A stretch of 64,000 nt of DNA from Brenneria sp. hezel4-2-4 (GCF_013155275.1 NZ_JABJXS010000001.1:825801-889800), one strand, 5' to 3'; positions 8,463 through 17,570 are shown, counted from the stretch's first letter. Numbers and translations: made by a program. The notes: generated from the sequence alone by a model not told the origin.

Positions 8463-9254
8463 TTACTTCCGGTGCCAGTAGGCGATGGCGCGAACGAAAG
8501 TCTCGTCACAGCCGCGGCGCTGGATAAAATAATCGCTCAGCCTTTTTACCGTCTCGCTTTCGCCGGTCAACCAGATGAAATAGTCGTCAGTCGGCAGCGA
8601 GATCTTGTCCAGCGCGCCGATGAGCCTGTCGAGGTTATCGGTATGCATCATTCCGTTCCCCAACCAGTTGACGTCAACGCCATTGAGATCGTCCAGATAG
8701 CCGCGGCCCGTGGATTCATCGGTATAAGCGAACAGATGGAGTTGCTCCGCTTTAATGGCGGGCCGGCGGCGTTTGAACGCCGGGAGGCCGGTTTCATCGC
8801 AGACGTAAAGCTGAAAATGATAATCATCCGGCACGATTAGCGATCCACGCGGGCCGCCAATAACCAGCTCGTCTCCCGGCCGCGCACGCTCGGCCCAGTC
8901 GCTGGCCACCCCGCCCTGATGGATATAAAAATCCAGCGTCAACGAATTCTCACCGTCAAATTCCAACGGCGTGTAATCGCGCCCGACAGGACGTTGGCCC
9001 TCTTGCCAAACGATGCCTTCCGCCGACACCTCCGGTAGATTCAGTTCGCCGTTTTTCGGATCGGGGAAAAAGAGTTTGATATGGTCGTCGAAACCCGGCG
9101 AGTTAAAACCCATTAGATCCGCGCCGGTGAACTGAATGCGCCAGAAGCTATCCGCCACGCGGGTTTTATTAGCCACGCTGATGTGTCGGAAACGCAATTC
9201 GTTACGCACGCGCTGCGGCGCACGCTTATCGTTATCGTCAGTCTGTTTAACCAA
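8463..9254 (-). CDS. Siderophore-interacting protein (flavin ferric-siderophore reductase)
   Basis: A 263-residue SIP/ViuB-type protein. The FAD-binding beta-barrel carries RDYTPLEFD (flavin-contact Arg and Tyr), DFYIHQGGVASDWAERARPG and IGGPRGSLIVP. The C-terminal NAD(P)H-binding half has FIWLTGESETVKRL and ends in the family FVRAIAYWHRK. Such enzymes reduce Fe3+ bound to imported siderophores in the cytoplasm, releasing iron. The start is a TTG at 9254 with AAGGAG seven bases upstream, and no better ATG exists before the conserved region. It is divergent from the siderophore synthesis operon, with a Fur-box-like sequence upstream, so it should serve iron release from that siderophore. Confidence 0.9.
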   Translation of the reverse strand: MVKQTDDNDKRAPQRVRNELRFRHISVANKTRVADSFWRIQFTGADLMGFNSPGFDDHIKLFFPDPKNGELNLPEVSAEGIVWQEGQRPVGRDYTPLEFDGENSLTLDFYIHQGGVASDWAERARPGDELVIGGPRGSLIVPDDYHFQLYVCDETGLPAFKRRRPAIKAEQLHLFAYTDESTGRGYLDDLNGVDVNWLGNGMMHTDNLDRLIGALDKISLPTDDYFIWLTGESETVKRLSDYFIQRRGCDETFVRAIAYWHRK

Positions 9255-9452
9255 AAGAAGTCTCCTTAATCCACCGCCGCTGACGCATGATTAAGCCAAC
9301 ATCCTGCCGTCATCCTCTGCGGTGCGCAGTCGGGTAATAAAATCGATGTTCATCAAAACAGGTCAGTCGCGGCAAGCATCGTCATCCTCACCTTGCGTCC
9401 CAATGGAATGATTTCGGCAAAAACCGGCGTCAGTGAATCCGCTTTCATAGTT

Positions 9453-9465
9453 GAGAATCATTTCC
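9453..9465 (-). promoter_or_regulatory. Fur site: Probable Fur box for the SIP gene
   Basis: On the minus strand the sequence reads GGAAATGATTCTC, matching 9 of 12 positions of the GATAAT-N-ATTATC hexamer form of the Fur box. It lies about 200 bases upstream of the reductase start. Activity is inferred from sequence and the iron context. Confidence 0.5.
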
Positions 9466-9618
9466 ATTTCGCTACAGATAATAGGTACATCGCCTGTTAA
9501 GCACAAGATGAGATAACACGCGGATATTGACGCCGCTGATGGTGGCTTCATCAAAATGCTAATGGGACAACGCATAAGTAAACATTATGTAACATCTTTT
9601 CACTATAATCTCACATTG

Positions 9619-9654
9619 CTAATGATTATCTTTACGAAAATGATTATCATTAAC
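9619..9654 (+). promoter_or_regulatory. Fur site: Tandem Fur boxes of the siderophore operon
   Basis: Two near-consensus Fur sites lie in series: GCTAATGATTATC from 9619 and GAAAATGATTATCATTAAC at 9636-9654, just before the ribosome site GGAG. A perfect TATAAT at 9604-9609 lies immediately upstream, so bound Fur would cover the transcription start. Iron-dependent repression of the downstream operon follows from known Fur behaviour. Confidence 0.85.
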
Positions 9655-9667
9655 ATGGAGAGATAAT

Positions 9668-10450
9668 GTGTTGTCATTACATCTGCACCTGCATAAACCG
9701 GTTCAACAGGCAATATTGGGTATGCTGAACTCGGTTCCCCACCCGAGCATCGTGGAAATGATCGCCTGCGCCGGATACGACTTTGTGATCCTCGATCTGG
9801 AGCATCTCCCCCACAACGAAACGCTGTTACAGCAGTGTATCCACATTGCCCAGTTCCACCGCTGCGCGCCGCTGGTGCGCATCCCGCGGCCCGACCACAA
9901 ACTGATCGGCCGCGTACTGGATATGGGCGCGCATGGCATCGTCATCCCCCAGGCGGAAAGCGCCGAACAGGTACTGGCGGTACGCGATGCCATGCGTTTC
10001 CCGCCGCAAGGCAAGCGCGGCATTACCGGCGGCAGCGTGACCGGTTTTGGCGCCCTGCCGCTGGCCGAGTATATCCAACAGGCTAATCAGGGTCTGCTGC
10101 TGATACCGATGATTGAAACCGCCGCCGGTCTCGCCGCCATCGACGACATCCTGGCGGTCGAGGGCGTCAGCATGATTATGGAAGGCGCGCTGGATCTGGC
10201 GCTGGATCTCGGCTTAGGCCCGGTTCCCCATCATGCGGACGTGGAAGCGCATATCCGCCGGCTGGCGCAACGCTGTCAGTCGGCCGACGTGCCTTTCTGC
10301 GCCAATCCCCGAACGGCCGAACAGCTGAATTACTGGCGTGAGTCCGGCATACGGGTCTGGCTATGCGGCGAGGATCGCGGATTTCTGTTCCGTAGCCTGC
10401 GCCAGCGCCTTGATGAGATCAAACCCACCGCTTTTTCCTATCCCGAATAA
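9668..10450 (+). CDS. HpcH/HpaI-fold citrate synthase, SbnG-like
   Basis: A 260-residue TIM-barrel protein of the HpcH/HpaI aldolase family, matching the length of SbnG, the dedicated citrate synthase of staphyloferrin B synthesis. Visible active-site motifs are DLEH (residues 43-46), LVRIPRP with its Arg at about 71, MGAHGIVIPQAES, IPMIETAAGL (metal Glu at about 150) and GALDLALDLG (metal Asp at about 176). The GTG at 9668 is chosen because GGAG lies seven bases upstream, and the ATG two bases earlier is in another frame that soon stops. As first gene of the Fur-controlled operon it probably supplies citrate from oxaloacetate and acetyl-CoA for the siderophore. A true aldolase on a side-chain precursor is the alternative. 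Confidence 0.78.
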   Translation: MLSLHLHLHKPVQQAILGMLNSVPHPSIVEMIACAGYDFVILDLEHLPHNETLLQQCIHIAQFHRCAPLVRIPRPDHKLIGRVLDMGAHGIVIPQAESAEQVLAVRDAMRFPPQGKRGITGGSVTGFGALPLAEYIQQANQGLLLIPMIETAAGLAAIDDILAVEGVSMIMEGALDLALDLGLGPVPHHADVEAHIRRLAQRCQSADVPFCANPRTAEQLNYWRESGIRVWLCGEDRGFLFRSLRQRLDEIKPTAFSYPE

Positions 10451-10479
10451 CCCTTTTCGTTATAAAACAGGTAATTATC

Positions 10480-11646
10480 ATGCCGCAAAAGTCTCCTTTG
10501 GTGATCGTCAGCCACGTGGTCAACGCCGCCGTGACAGAAGGTTTTATCCCCGCCGCCCGTCAACTGGGTTTTCCCGTCCTGCTGCTGACCGATCAGGGCA
10601 TGGCGCATAATCGGGCGTTGGCCGGCCAGGTGAAGATCCTCGAATGCGATGTGTTTAACCCGCTGGCCATTCTCGATACCCTTACCGATGGCGGTATCCA
10701 GCCTGCCGCCCTGTTCTCCAACAGCGACCATCTTCAGACCGCCGTCGCGATTGCCGCCGAAGCGCTCGGCCTGCCCGGCAAAGACTGGCGCATCTGTTAC
10801 GCCGCCAAGGAAAAATGGCGCATGCGTCAGCGGTTGACCACGCTGGGGCTGCCCTCCACCTGGTCGACGCAGCTATTGCCCGAGACGCCCGTCGCACCGG
10901 ACTGGCCGTGGCCGCTGGTGGTCAAGCCCAGTCAGGGCGTGGCCTCTATGGACGTCAGTCTGATCGAGAGCGCCGGTCGGATGCAGCAGTTCCTCGCCGC
11001 ACATCCCGCCCGCCCGACGCTACTGCTGGAGCAGTTTATTGCCGGGCCGCTGTTTACGCTGGAAACGCTGGGCGACGGTCAGACATTGCTGCCGATTGGC
11101 GGCTTTGACGTTGAACTGTCGCCGCCGCCTCACTTTGTCGAAACGCGCGCCGTCTGGCAGGGCGAATACGGCGTGAAGTGGCGGCGACATGCGCTGGAAC
11201 AGCTGCGCCGCTTTGGCGTGGGTTTCGGCGTCTGCCACAGCGAATTCATCGCCACGCCGCAGGGGCCGGTGCTGGTGGAGATAAACTACCGCAGCATCGG
11301 CGACGGTCGTGAATTCTTGCTGGATCGCATTCTGCCCGGCGGCTGGTTCACCCCCATCCTGCAACTGCATCTGGGGCAGCCGGTTCCCGCCGTTCCCGCC
11401 GCCGCCACCCAGGCGCTGATCCATTATCTGGTCGCCGGAAAGGAAGGCACGCTGCATCAGGCGCCCCGGCCCACGCTACGTGAAGGCGTCCGGTATCGCC
11501 CGCTGAAAACGCAGGGCGAGCGCATCACGCTGACGCATTCCAATAAAGATTACCTCGGCGTGTTGTATGTCGAAGCCCGGGACAGCGCGGCGCTGCGTCA
11601 ACTGGAACAGCAAACGCTGGCCCAGCTGCGTTGGGAGATCGCATGA
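10480..11646 (+). CDS. pvsA: ATP-grasp ligase, vibrioferrin PvsA-like
   Basis: A 388-residue ATP-grasp enzyme. It has an N-terminal pre-ATP-grasp domain (VSHVVNAAVTEGF), the nucleotide-binding KEKWRMRQRL helix, WPLVVKPSQGVASMDV with the conserved Lys, the hinge LLLEQFIAGP, and the metal-binding VLVEINYR near residue 270. In vibrioferrin synthesis PvsA is the ATP-dependent ligase that adds alanine to the citrate-ethanolamine unit; that role is taken from the family and gene order, not proved here. Its TGA overlaps the ATG of the next gene (ATGA). Very G+C-rich, like the rest of this operon. Confidence 0.75.
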   Translation: MPQKSPLVIVSHVVNAAVTEGFIPAARQLGFPVLLLTDQGMAHNRALAGQVKILECDVFNPLAILDTLTDGGIQPAALFSNSDHLQTAVAIAAEALGLPGKDWRICYAAKEKWRMRQRLTTLGLPSTWSTQLLPETPVAPDWPWPLVVKPSQGVASMDVSLIESAGRMQQFLAAHPARPTLLLEQFIAGPLFTLETLGDGQTLLPIGGFDVELSPPPHFVETRAVWQGEYGVKWRRHALEQLRRFGVGFGVCHSEFIATPQGPVLVEINYRSIGDGREFLLDRILPGGWFTPILQLHLGQPVPAVPAAATQALIHYLVAGKEGTLHQAPRPTLREGVRYRPLKTQGERITLTHSNKDYLGVLYVEARDSAALRQLEQQTLAQLRWEIA

Positions 11647-13358
11647 TGAATCATCAGGATTACATTACCCTGCGCATCATTAACGCCAGCCTGCGGGAAG
11701 ACGTGTCGGCGCTGGTCAGCCGCGGCGACATTCGCCGGCAGGACGGGGAATACTGGCTGTACGCCGCCCATCTCAATACGCCGCTGCGTATTCAGGTGCA
11801 AAGCAGCGATTATATGCAGTCATGGGTGGCCGTCGCCCCGCGCTGGCAGATACCCGCGGGCGAAGGCTGGCAAACGCAGACGGGTTATGCCGACTGGCTG
11901 GCGCTGCTGATGCCCGATCGGGATGACGAAACCCGGCAGTTGTACGCCAGCTACCAGCAAGAAGCCGACGCCGCCTGCGAACAGGGAGAACTTTGCCATC
12001 AGGCGTTTTTGCAACAGCGCGCCGACCTCGCCCGTCCGCTGCCGGCGCGCAGTTGGGGTGAGCGCCTGCGCCATGCCGATCAGATGGCCAGCTATCTCGA
12101 TCACCCCTACTATCCCACCGCACGCGCCAAGTTTGGCTTCAGCACCGACCAGCTAAGCCGCTACGCGCCGGAGTTTTGCTCGCCGTTTTTGCTGCGCTGG
12201 CTGGCCGTGCCCGCCGCATCGCTGACGCTGACGCGCCCCGGCGCGCATCCGGACTGGTGGCCGTCATTTGCCCAGGTGGGGCTGGCCTGCGACCTGCGCC
12301 ACAGCCACACCCTGATCCCGGTGCATCCTCTGACCTGGGAACAGCTATCCTCGCTGCCGGACGACGCCATTGCCGCGCCGCTGCCCTGGCTAAACGTATA
12401 TCCCACGCTGTCCGTGCGTACCGTGCAGCTCGCGGATTTCCCGGATACGCACATCAAGATCCCTTTGGCGATGCGCACGCTGGGACAAAAAAACATCCGG
12501 CTGATAAAGCCTTCAACGCTGTACGACGGACAATGGTTCGCGCAGGTGCTGCCGCAGTTGGCGGCCCGCGATCCCATGCTACAGGGGCGGTATCGTCACG
12601 TGGATGAATCATTCTGCGGCCATCTGGGCGATGAAAAACTGTTCGCCTTTCTGGTGCGCCGCTATCCGCAGCCGCGTCAGGACGAAACCCTGGCGCCGGT
12701 GGCGGCGCTGGGCAGCGCCATGCCGGACGGCCGCGCCTATCTGGAATTTGTGCTCGACCAGCCCGGCATGCCGGCGCTGGAAGACTGGTGGCAAGACTAT
12801 TGCCAACTGATGAGCGACGTCCATCTGACCTTATGGCTGCGCTACGGCATCGCGCTGGAGTCCAATCAGCAGAATGCGATTATCAGCTTTACGCCCGGGC
12901 AACCGCCGTCGCTGGTGATGAAGGATAACGATGCCGCCCGACTCTGGCCGCAACGCTTCGCGGCCGCGCGCCCGGATCTCCAGCCACGCGTCGCCGAACT
13001 GCTTGACGAACGCATTCGGGTTGAAGATGAGCGCGCGCTGGCGCAGATGTTTATCACCATCACTCTGCAACTGGATCTCGCCGCTGTACTGGAAAATCTC
13101 GCCGACCGAGGCGCGCTGGATCGCCGACAGGGTTATCGCATCCTGCGGCAGGCGCTGCTCGCCACCCTGCGGCGGTTGGATCGACAAGGCGTTGATACCC
13201 GTCTCCCCCGGCAGATACTGTTTGAAGAGACTTATCAGCCGGTGAAATATCTCCTGCTCAGCGGCAGTCTGCTCAGCAAACAGGCTTCCGGCGCGGCGGA
13301 TATCAACAAATACTACGGACAGAGCGGCCCGAACTTTTTACGCCAGGTCGCGGAATAA
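11643..13358 (+). CDS. pvsB: NIS siderophore synthetase (IucA/IucC family), PvsB-like
   Basis: A 571-residue NRPS-independent siderophore synthetase. Family motifs in order are DHPYYPTARAKFGFS (the GHP-x-HP/K loop), LIPVHPLTWEQL (HPxxxWE), KIPLAMRTLGQKNIRLIKPS (acyl-acceptor site with conserved Arg), ESNQQNAIISF and VMKDND, then the C-terminal FerR-like iron-reductase domain. NIS enzymes adenylate a carboxyl of citrate or 2-oxoglutarate and pass it to an amine or alcohol. By position it should be PvsB, which attaches 2-oxoglutarate in the published vibrioferrin scheme. The start at 11643 overlaps the previous stop, and its TAA overlaps the next ATG by one base. Confidence 0.8.
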   Translation: MMNHQDYITLRIINASLREDVSALVSRGDIRRQDGEYWLYAAHLNTPLRIQVQSSDYMQSWVAVAPRWQIPAGEGWQTQTGYADWLALLMPDRDDETRQLYASYQQEADAACEQGELCHQAFLQQRADLARPLPARSWGERLRHADQMASYLDHPYYPTARAKFGFSTDQLSRYAPEFCSPFLLRWLAVPAASLTLTRPGAHPDWWPSFAQVGLACDLRHSHTLIPVHPLTWEQLSSLPDDAIAAPLPWLNVYPTLSVRTVQLADFPDTHIKIPLAMRTLGQKNIRLIKPSTLYDGQWFAQVLPQLAARDPMLQGRYRHVDESFCGHLGDEKLFAFLVRRYPQPRQDETLAPVAALGSAMPDGRAYLEFVLDQPGMPALEDWWQDYCQLMSDVHLTLWLRYGIALESNQQNAIISFTPGQPPSLVMKDNDAARLWPQRFAAARPDLQPRVAELLDERIRVEDERALAQMFITITLQLDLAAVLENLADRGALDRRQGYRILRQALLATLRRLDRQGVDTRLPRQILFEETYQPVKYLLLSGSLLSKQASGAADINKYYGQSGPNFLRQVAE

Positions 13359-14527
13359 TGCGCGGCGTTCTGACCGTGGTGCTGGCCTGCCATTTTCTGG
13401 CGGCCTTTACCGTACTGGGCGTTCCGCTGTTTTTGCCGACGCTGTTGCAGGGATTCGGCATCCATGCCGAGAGTTTGTGGATCGGCGTGTTATACAGTCT
13501 GCCCACGGTGGCGACGGCGCTAAGCGCGCCGCTGTGGGGGCGCTTTGCCGATCGTTTCGGTCGCCGGTTGTCGCTCCAGCGGGCCTTGCTCGGTTTAACG
13601 GCGGCCTTTGTCATGGCGGGGCTGGCTCCGTCATTGCCGTGGCTTATCGCGGCGCTGCTGCTTCAGGGCATTGCCGGCGGGACGCTGGCCGCCGCCAATG
13701 GCTATCTGGCCGTTAGTCTCAGCGGCGCGGCGCTCGGCAACGCCCTGAACTGGACGCAGTTTTCCGCCCGGCTGGCGCTGCTGTGCGCCCCTGCCGGATT
13801 AGGCTTACTCATCAGCGCTACCCCGGTTCCGACCTTACGGCTGTACCTGTGGCTGGCCGTCCTGCCGCTGGCCGGGTTTGTGCTGTCGCTGTCGTTGCCC
13901 CTTGACGATGCGCCGCGCCATCCGTCATCACGGCCGCAACCGGCGCTTCCCGGCGAACCGCGTCATCCCGCCGCGATCCGGCTGTTGTCGTTACAGTTTC
14001 TGTTCAACTTCGCCATGGTGGTGACCTTTCCCTATTTTCTGCCGTTCGCTCAGCACTGGCTCAGCGGCGAAAGCCGCATAGGCCTGTTTTACAGCTGGCC
14101 GCATCTGCTTTATCTGTTGCTGCTTCCGCTGCTACAGCGCGTCACGGCATCTTCCGGGCATCTGGGCTATGGTCTGACGCTGATGGTTATCGCCGCGTTC
14201 TGGCACAGCGTGCTGGACAGCGCCGTCGCGTTGCTGGCGGCGCGCACCCTATTCGGCATCGGTATTCTGTTTGGCTATAACGGCATCAATCGGCTTATCA
14301 GCCAGACGATCGCCAGCCACAACGCCGGCCACGAGTTCGGCCGTCTGGATGCCGCCGGCAAATGGGCCGGCGTCGCCGCCGGTTTAAGCGCGGCCTGGCT
14401 GTGCGCCCACTTTTCCGTTAGCGCCCCCTTTATCGCTTCCGGCGTCGTCGCCGGATTGGCGTTGTTTATTTTTCTGTTCTCCCCGTTTAAGGAGTCAACC
14501 TATGAAGACCTCGCTCGCCGTCCATGA
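13358..14527 (+). CDS. pvsC: MFS exporter, siderophore export (PvsC-like)
   Basis: A 389-residue major-facilitator protein with twelve predicted membrane helices. The loop 2-3 signature is LWGRFADRFGRRLSLQRALL at about residues 62-82, a typical drug:H+ antiporter motif, and helix 4-5 carries LLLQGIAGGTLAAANGYLA. Embedded between two NIS synthetase genes with one-base and 26-base overlaps, it matches PvsC, the inner-membrane exporter of finished vibrioferrin. Function is inferred from family and operon position. Confidence 0.8.
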   Translation: MRGVLTVVLACHFLAAFTVLGVPLFLPTLLQGFGIHAESLWIGVLYSLPTVATALSAPLWGRFADRFGRRLSLQRALLGLTAAFVMAGLAPSLPWLIAALLLQGIAGGTLAAANGYLAVSLSGAALGNALNWTQFSARLALLCAPAGLGLLISATPVPTLRLYLWLAVLPLAGFVLSLSLPLDDAPRHPSSRPQPALPGEPRHPAAIRLLSLQFLFNFAMVVTFPYFLPFAQHWLSGESRIGLFYSWPHLLYLLLLPLLQRVTASSGHLGYGLTLMVIAAFWHSVLDSAVALLAARTLFGIGILFGYNGINRLISQTIASHNAGHEFGRLDAAGKWAGVAAGLSAAWLCAHFSVSAPFIASGVVAGLALFIFLFSPFKESTYEDLARRP

Positions 14528-16271
14528 AAAACCGGGGACCGATGCGTTTATCGCCGCCCCGCTGCGTGATGCCGCGGAATACGCCACCTTCACCGCGCTG
14601 CTCAACTGCTATATCCGCGAGTTCGCCCAGCCGGCCGGTCAGGTCCGAACGGCGTCCGGCGGCAATATTCCGCAGGCGCTGGCCAGCAAGATGCTTGCCG
14701 GCGATGTGGTGGTGATCGACTTATGCGCCAGCCAGCGGCAATTGGCGATTAAGGCCGATCGCTGGAGTCTGCTGGGGCGCGGGCGTTATAACAGCACCCC
14801 GTTCATCAAGCAGTTCGGCAAACCCTGGCGGGCGATCTGCGCCGGGGAGGCTATGCGATTGTTACAGGAAGAGATGGCCGCGCAGTTGCAACAGGGGATC
14901 AACCCCGAACTGGTGGAACAGATCGAGAACAGTATTCGCGTGACGCACGCCTTTCTTGAGACGCCGCTCCCAGCGTATCCCGACAATTTTGTGCGCAGCG
15001 AACAGAGCTTGATTTGGGGCCACCCGATGCACCCGACGCCCAAAAGCCGCAGCGGCGTCGATCCCGAGGCGTTGCTGGCCTGCTCGCCGGAGGCCGGCGC
15101 GCACTTTCCGCTGTACTGGTTTCGCATCGATCCCCGACTGCTGCAACAGCAGGGAGACGCCCGGGCCGTCGCCATCTTGTCCACGTTGACCGATGAAGCC
15201 CACGCCTATCCCTGCCATCCCTGGGAAGCCGATCATATCCTCCGCTCGCCGCTCTACCAGCAGGCGCGGCGTCAAGGGCTGATCGCCCCGCTGGGCTTAC
15301 GCGGCGCGCCGTTTTATCCCACGTCGTCGGTGCGCACGCTGTATCAGGCCGGATTACCCTGGTTCCTGAAATGCTCCATCCACGTGCGCCTGACCAACTG
15401 CGTGCGCAAAAACGCCTGGTATGAACTGGAAAGCGCCGTCGCGCTGAACACGCTGCTGGCGGAGACCTTTTGTCGACTGGAAAACCAGACGCCGGGTTTT
15501 CACATCATGCGCGAACCGGCCGCCAGCAGTCTGGATTTCAGCCTGATCCCCGGCGCCGATGCGCAGGAGGCGCGCCATTTGCAGGAGTGCTTCGGTATCC
15601 TGTACCGTGAAAACCTGCCGCCGGCCACCCGTCTGGATTGCCAGGTGGAAATGGCCGCCGCGCTCTTTGCCTGGGATCGCCAGGGCAATAGCCTGATCGC
15701 CCCGTTCATCGCCCGTCTGGCCGCGCAGCGCGATCTGTCATGGGCCGACGCCAGCCAACGGTGGCTGACCGCCTATCTTGATGTGCTGCTGCCGGGAGTG
15801 CTCAACGCTTTCTTTAATGAAGGCGTCATTTTCGAACCCCATCTGCAAAATACCCTGATCGGGTTGCAAAACGGCCTGCCGCACCGCGTGTGGATACGCG
15901 ATCTGGAAGGCACCAAACTCGACCCGTCACGCTGGCCCGCCGCCGCGCTTAGCGGTATGTCGGAGCGGGCGCGGCAGTCGGTCTGGTATCCGCGCGACAA
16001 AGGCTGGCAACGCATCGCCTACTGTCTGCTGATCAACAACCTTTCCGAAGCGTTGTTCCACCTGGCCGGCGGCGACCGAACGTTGGAGCAACAATTATGG
16101 AATACGCTGGCGCAACGCCTGACGGGCTGGCGGCGCGAGCCGGAAATCGCCGCCTTGCTGTCAGGCGCCAAAATCCCGTCCAAAAACAACCTGCGCACCC
16201 GTCTGTTGCAACGCGCGGATAAGCAGGCCGACTATACGCCGATCGCACATCCTATGAGGGCTCCTGTATGA
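14502..16271 (+). CDS. pvsD: NIS siderophore synthetase (IucA/IucC family), PvsD-like
   Basis: A 589-residue NIS synthetase, clearly distinct from the first. Motifs are GHPMHPTPKSRSG (nucleotide/substrate loop), AYPCHPWEADHIL, SSVRTLYQ, KCSIHVRLTNCVRKNAWYEL with the conserved citrate-binding residues, FEPHLQNTLIGL and IRDLEGTKLD. These are all at normal family spacing, and the C-terminal FerR-like domain follows. In vibrioferrin synthesis PvsD joins citrate to serine by an ester bond. AAGGAG precedes the ATG at 14502, which lies inside the 3' end of the exporter gene. Its TGA overlaps the next ATG. Confidence 0.82.
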   Translation: MKTSLAVHEKPGTDAFIAAPLRDAAEYATFTALLNCYIREFAQPAGQVRTASGGNIPQALASKMLAGDVVVIDLCASQRQLAIKADRWSLLGRGRYNSTPFIKQFGKPWRAICAGEAMRLLQEEMAAQLQQGINPELVEQIENSIRVTHAFLETPLPAYPDNFVRSEQSLIWGHPMHPTPKSRSGVDPEALLACSPEAGAHFPLYWFRIDPRLLQQQGDARAVAILSTLTDEAHAYPCHPWEADHILRSPLYQQARRQGLIAPLGLRGAPFYPTSSVRTLYQAGLPWFLKCSIHVRLTNCVRKNAWYELESAVALNTLLAETFCRLENQTPGFHIMREPAASSLDFSLIPGADAQEARHLQECFGILYRENLPPATRLDCQVEMAAALFAWDRQGNSLIAPFIARLAAQRDLSWADASQRWLTAYLDVLLPGVLNAFFNEGVIFEPHLQNTLIGLQNGLPHRVWIRDLEGTKLDPSRWPAAALSGMSERARQSVWYPRDKGWQRIAYCLLINNLSEALFHLAGGDRTLEQQLWNTLAQRLTGWRREPEIAALLSGAKIPSKNNLRTRLLQRADKQADYTPIAHPMRAPV

Positions 16272-17446
16272 CGCCTTTGGTTTATCAAACGCTCGATCGT
16301 TTACAGCAGACGCGTAGCGCGCCATTTTGCGCTTATGTCTATGACCTGTCGGCGTTGCGCGCGCATATTGCCGCCATGCGCGCCGCTCTGCCCGCGCAGT
16401 GCGAACTGTTTTACGCGGCCAAAGCCAACCCGGAAAAAGCGATCCTGCATACGCTGGCGCCGTGGGTGGACGGCTTCGAGGCCGCCTCCGGCGGCGAATT
16501 GCGCTGGTTGCGGGATCAGGTGCCGGACAGTCCGTTGATTTTCGGCGGGCCGGGCAAACTGCCTGCGGAACTGGAAACGGCGGTAGAACTGGAAATCGAC
16601 GCCATCCATGTGGAGAGCCTGACCGAGTTGCGGCGGCTGAGCGATATCGCCACGCGGCGTCAACGCCCGGTCAGGGTGATGCTGCGGATGAACATTCCGC
16701 TGACCGGCATCGACGGCACCCGGTTAATGATGGGCGGCAAGCCGACGCCATTCGGACTGGACGCCGCCGAGCTGCCGTTGGCTATCGCCGCCATCGACGC
16801 ATGCCGCTGGCTAAGCTTAACCGGTTTCCATTTTCACCTGATGTCCCATCAACTGGCGGTGGAAAATCATCTGGCGTTAATGCGTCTGTATCTGCAACAG
16901 GTCGCCCGCTGGTGCGAGCAGTTCGACGTGCAGATCCAACAGGTCAACGTCGGCGGCGGGATCGGCATCAACTACCGCGATCCGACGGCGCACTTCGACT
17001 GGGCGACATTCTGCCGGCGCTTGCCGGCGGTAATTAGCGAATGTCAGGCCGGGCACCTTAAACTGCGCTTCGAGTGCGGCCGCTATATCAGCGCGGGCTG
17101 CGGCTACTATGTGATGGAAGTGCTGGATATCAAGCGCAATCTGGGCGAGTGGTTCGCCATCGGCCACGGCGGCACCCACCATTTTCGCACCCCGGCAGCT
17201 CAGGGGCATAATCATCCGTTCAGCGTACTAAGACGCGAACAGCATGCGCCGGCCGTCGAAAATCAGCCGGTTACGCTGGTGGGACAACTTTGCACCCCCA
17301 AAGATGTGCTGGCGCGACAGCAGCCCGTCGCGGCCCTGGCGATCGGCGACTGGCTGGTGTTCAGTCTGGCCGGGGCCTATGCCTGGAACATCTCGCACCA
17401 GAATTTCCTGATGCACGCTCCGCCGGAAGTGCTATGGCTTGAGTGA
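16268..17446 (+). CDS. pvsE: PLP-dependent decarboxylase (alanine-racemase fold), PvsE-like
   Basis: A 392-residue fold-III decarboxylase related to diaminopimelate/ornithine decarboxylases. The PLP lysine is in LFYAAKANPEKAIL (Lys52). GFEAASGGEL, GFHFHLMSHQ, VNVGGGIGINY (phosphate loop), FECGRYIS and the C-terminal QLCTPKDVLARQ with the catalytic Cys complete the set. In vibrioferrin synthesis PvsE decarboxylates the seryl unit to give ethanolamine. It closes the operon. A small 8-base-arm hairpin at its stop lacks a clear T-run, so the terminator is uncertain. Confidence 0.8.
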   Translation: MTPLVYQTLDRLQQTRSAPFCAYVYDLSALRAHIAAMRAALPAQCELFYAAKANPEKAILHTLAPWVDGFEAASGGELRWLRDQVPDSPLIFGGPGKLPAELETAVELEIDAIHVESLTELRRLSDIATRRQRPVRVMLRMNIPLTGIDGTRLMMGGKPTPFGLDAAELPLAIAAIDACRWLSLTGFHFHLMSHQLAVENHLALMRLYLQQVARWCEQFDVQIQQVNVGGGIGINYRDPTAHFDWATFCRRLPAVISECQAGHLKLRFECGRYISAGCGYYVMEVLDIKRNLGEWFAIGHGGTHHFRTPAAQGHNHPFSVLRREQHAPAVENQPVTLVGQLCTPKDVLARQQPVAALAIGDWLVFSLAGAYAWNISHQNFLMHAPPEVLWLE

Positions 17447-17490
17447 CGGCAGCGCCACCGGCCGTCACGCCGATGGCGCGCGTGTTTTAA

Positions 17491-17570
17491 GAACCGATTG
17501 CTTTAAGCATCGATTGTTTTAAGAGTCGATTGTTTTAAGCATCGATTGTTTTAAGCGTCGATTCACTTTA
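17491..17570 (+). repeat. Five tandem 16-base repeats before the binding-protein gene
   Basis: Five head-to-tail 16-base units start at 17491, 17507, 17523, 17539 and 17555. The second and fourth are identical (GCATCGATTGTTTTAA), the third differs by two bases in its first four, and the first and last are more diverged. They end 36 bases before the ATG of the next gene. The unit is not a multiple of three and the block is non-coding. It could bind a protein, form the untranslated leader, or simply be a slippage product. Confidence 0.9.

Larger units (their letters stand above)
9255..9667. other. Divergent control region, SIP / siderophore operon
   Basis: About 410 bases separate the two start codons. 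Apart from the two Fur sites and the TATAAT I see nothing definite. A 70-codon minus-strand open frame here runs through the Fur box and has no recognisable family, so I do not call it a gene. Confidence 0.6.

Noticed and set aside
9363..9575. A 70-codon minus-strand frame between the SIP gene and the siderophore operon
   Set aside because: It covers the probable Fur box, has no ribosome site I trust and no familiar family.
17445..17468. Strong terminator after pvsE
   Set aside because: The eight-base stem is not followed by a T-run, so read-through into the binding-protein gene is as likely as termination.
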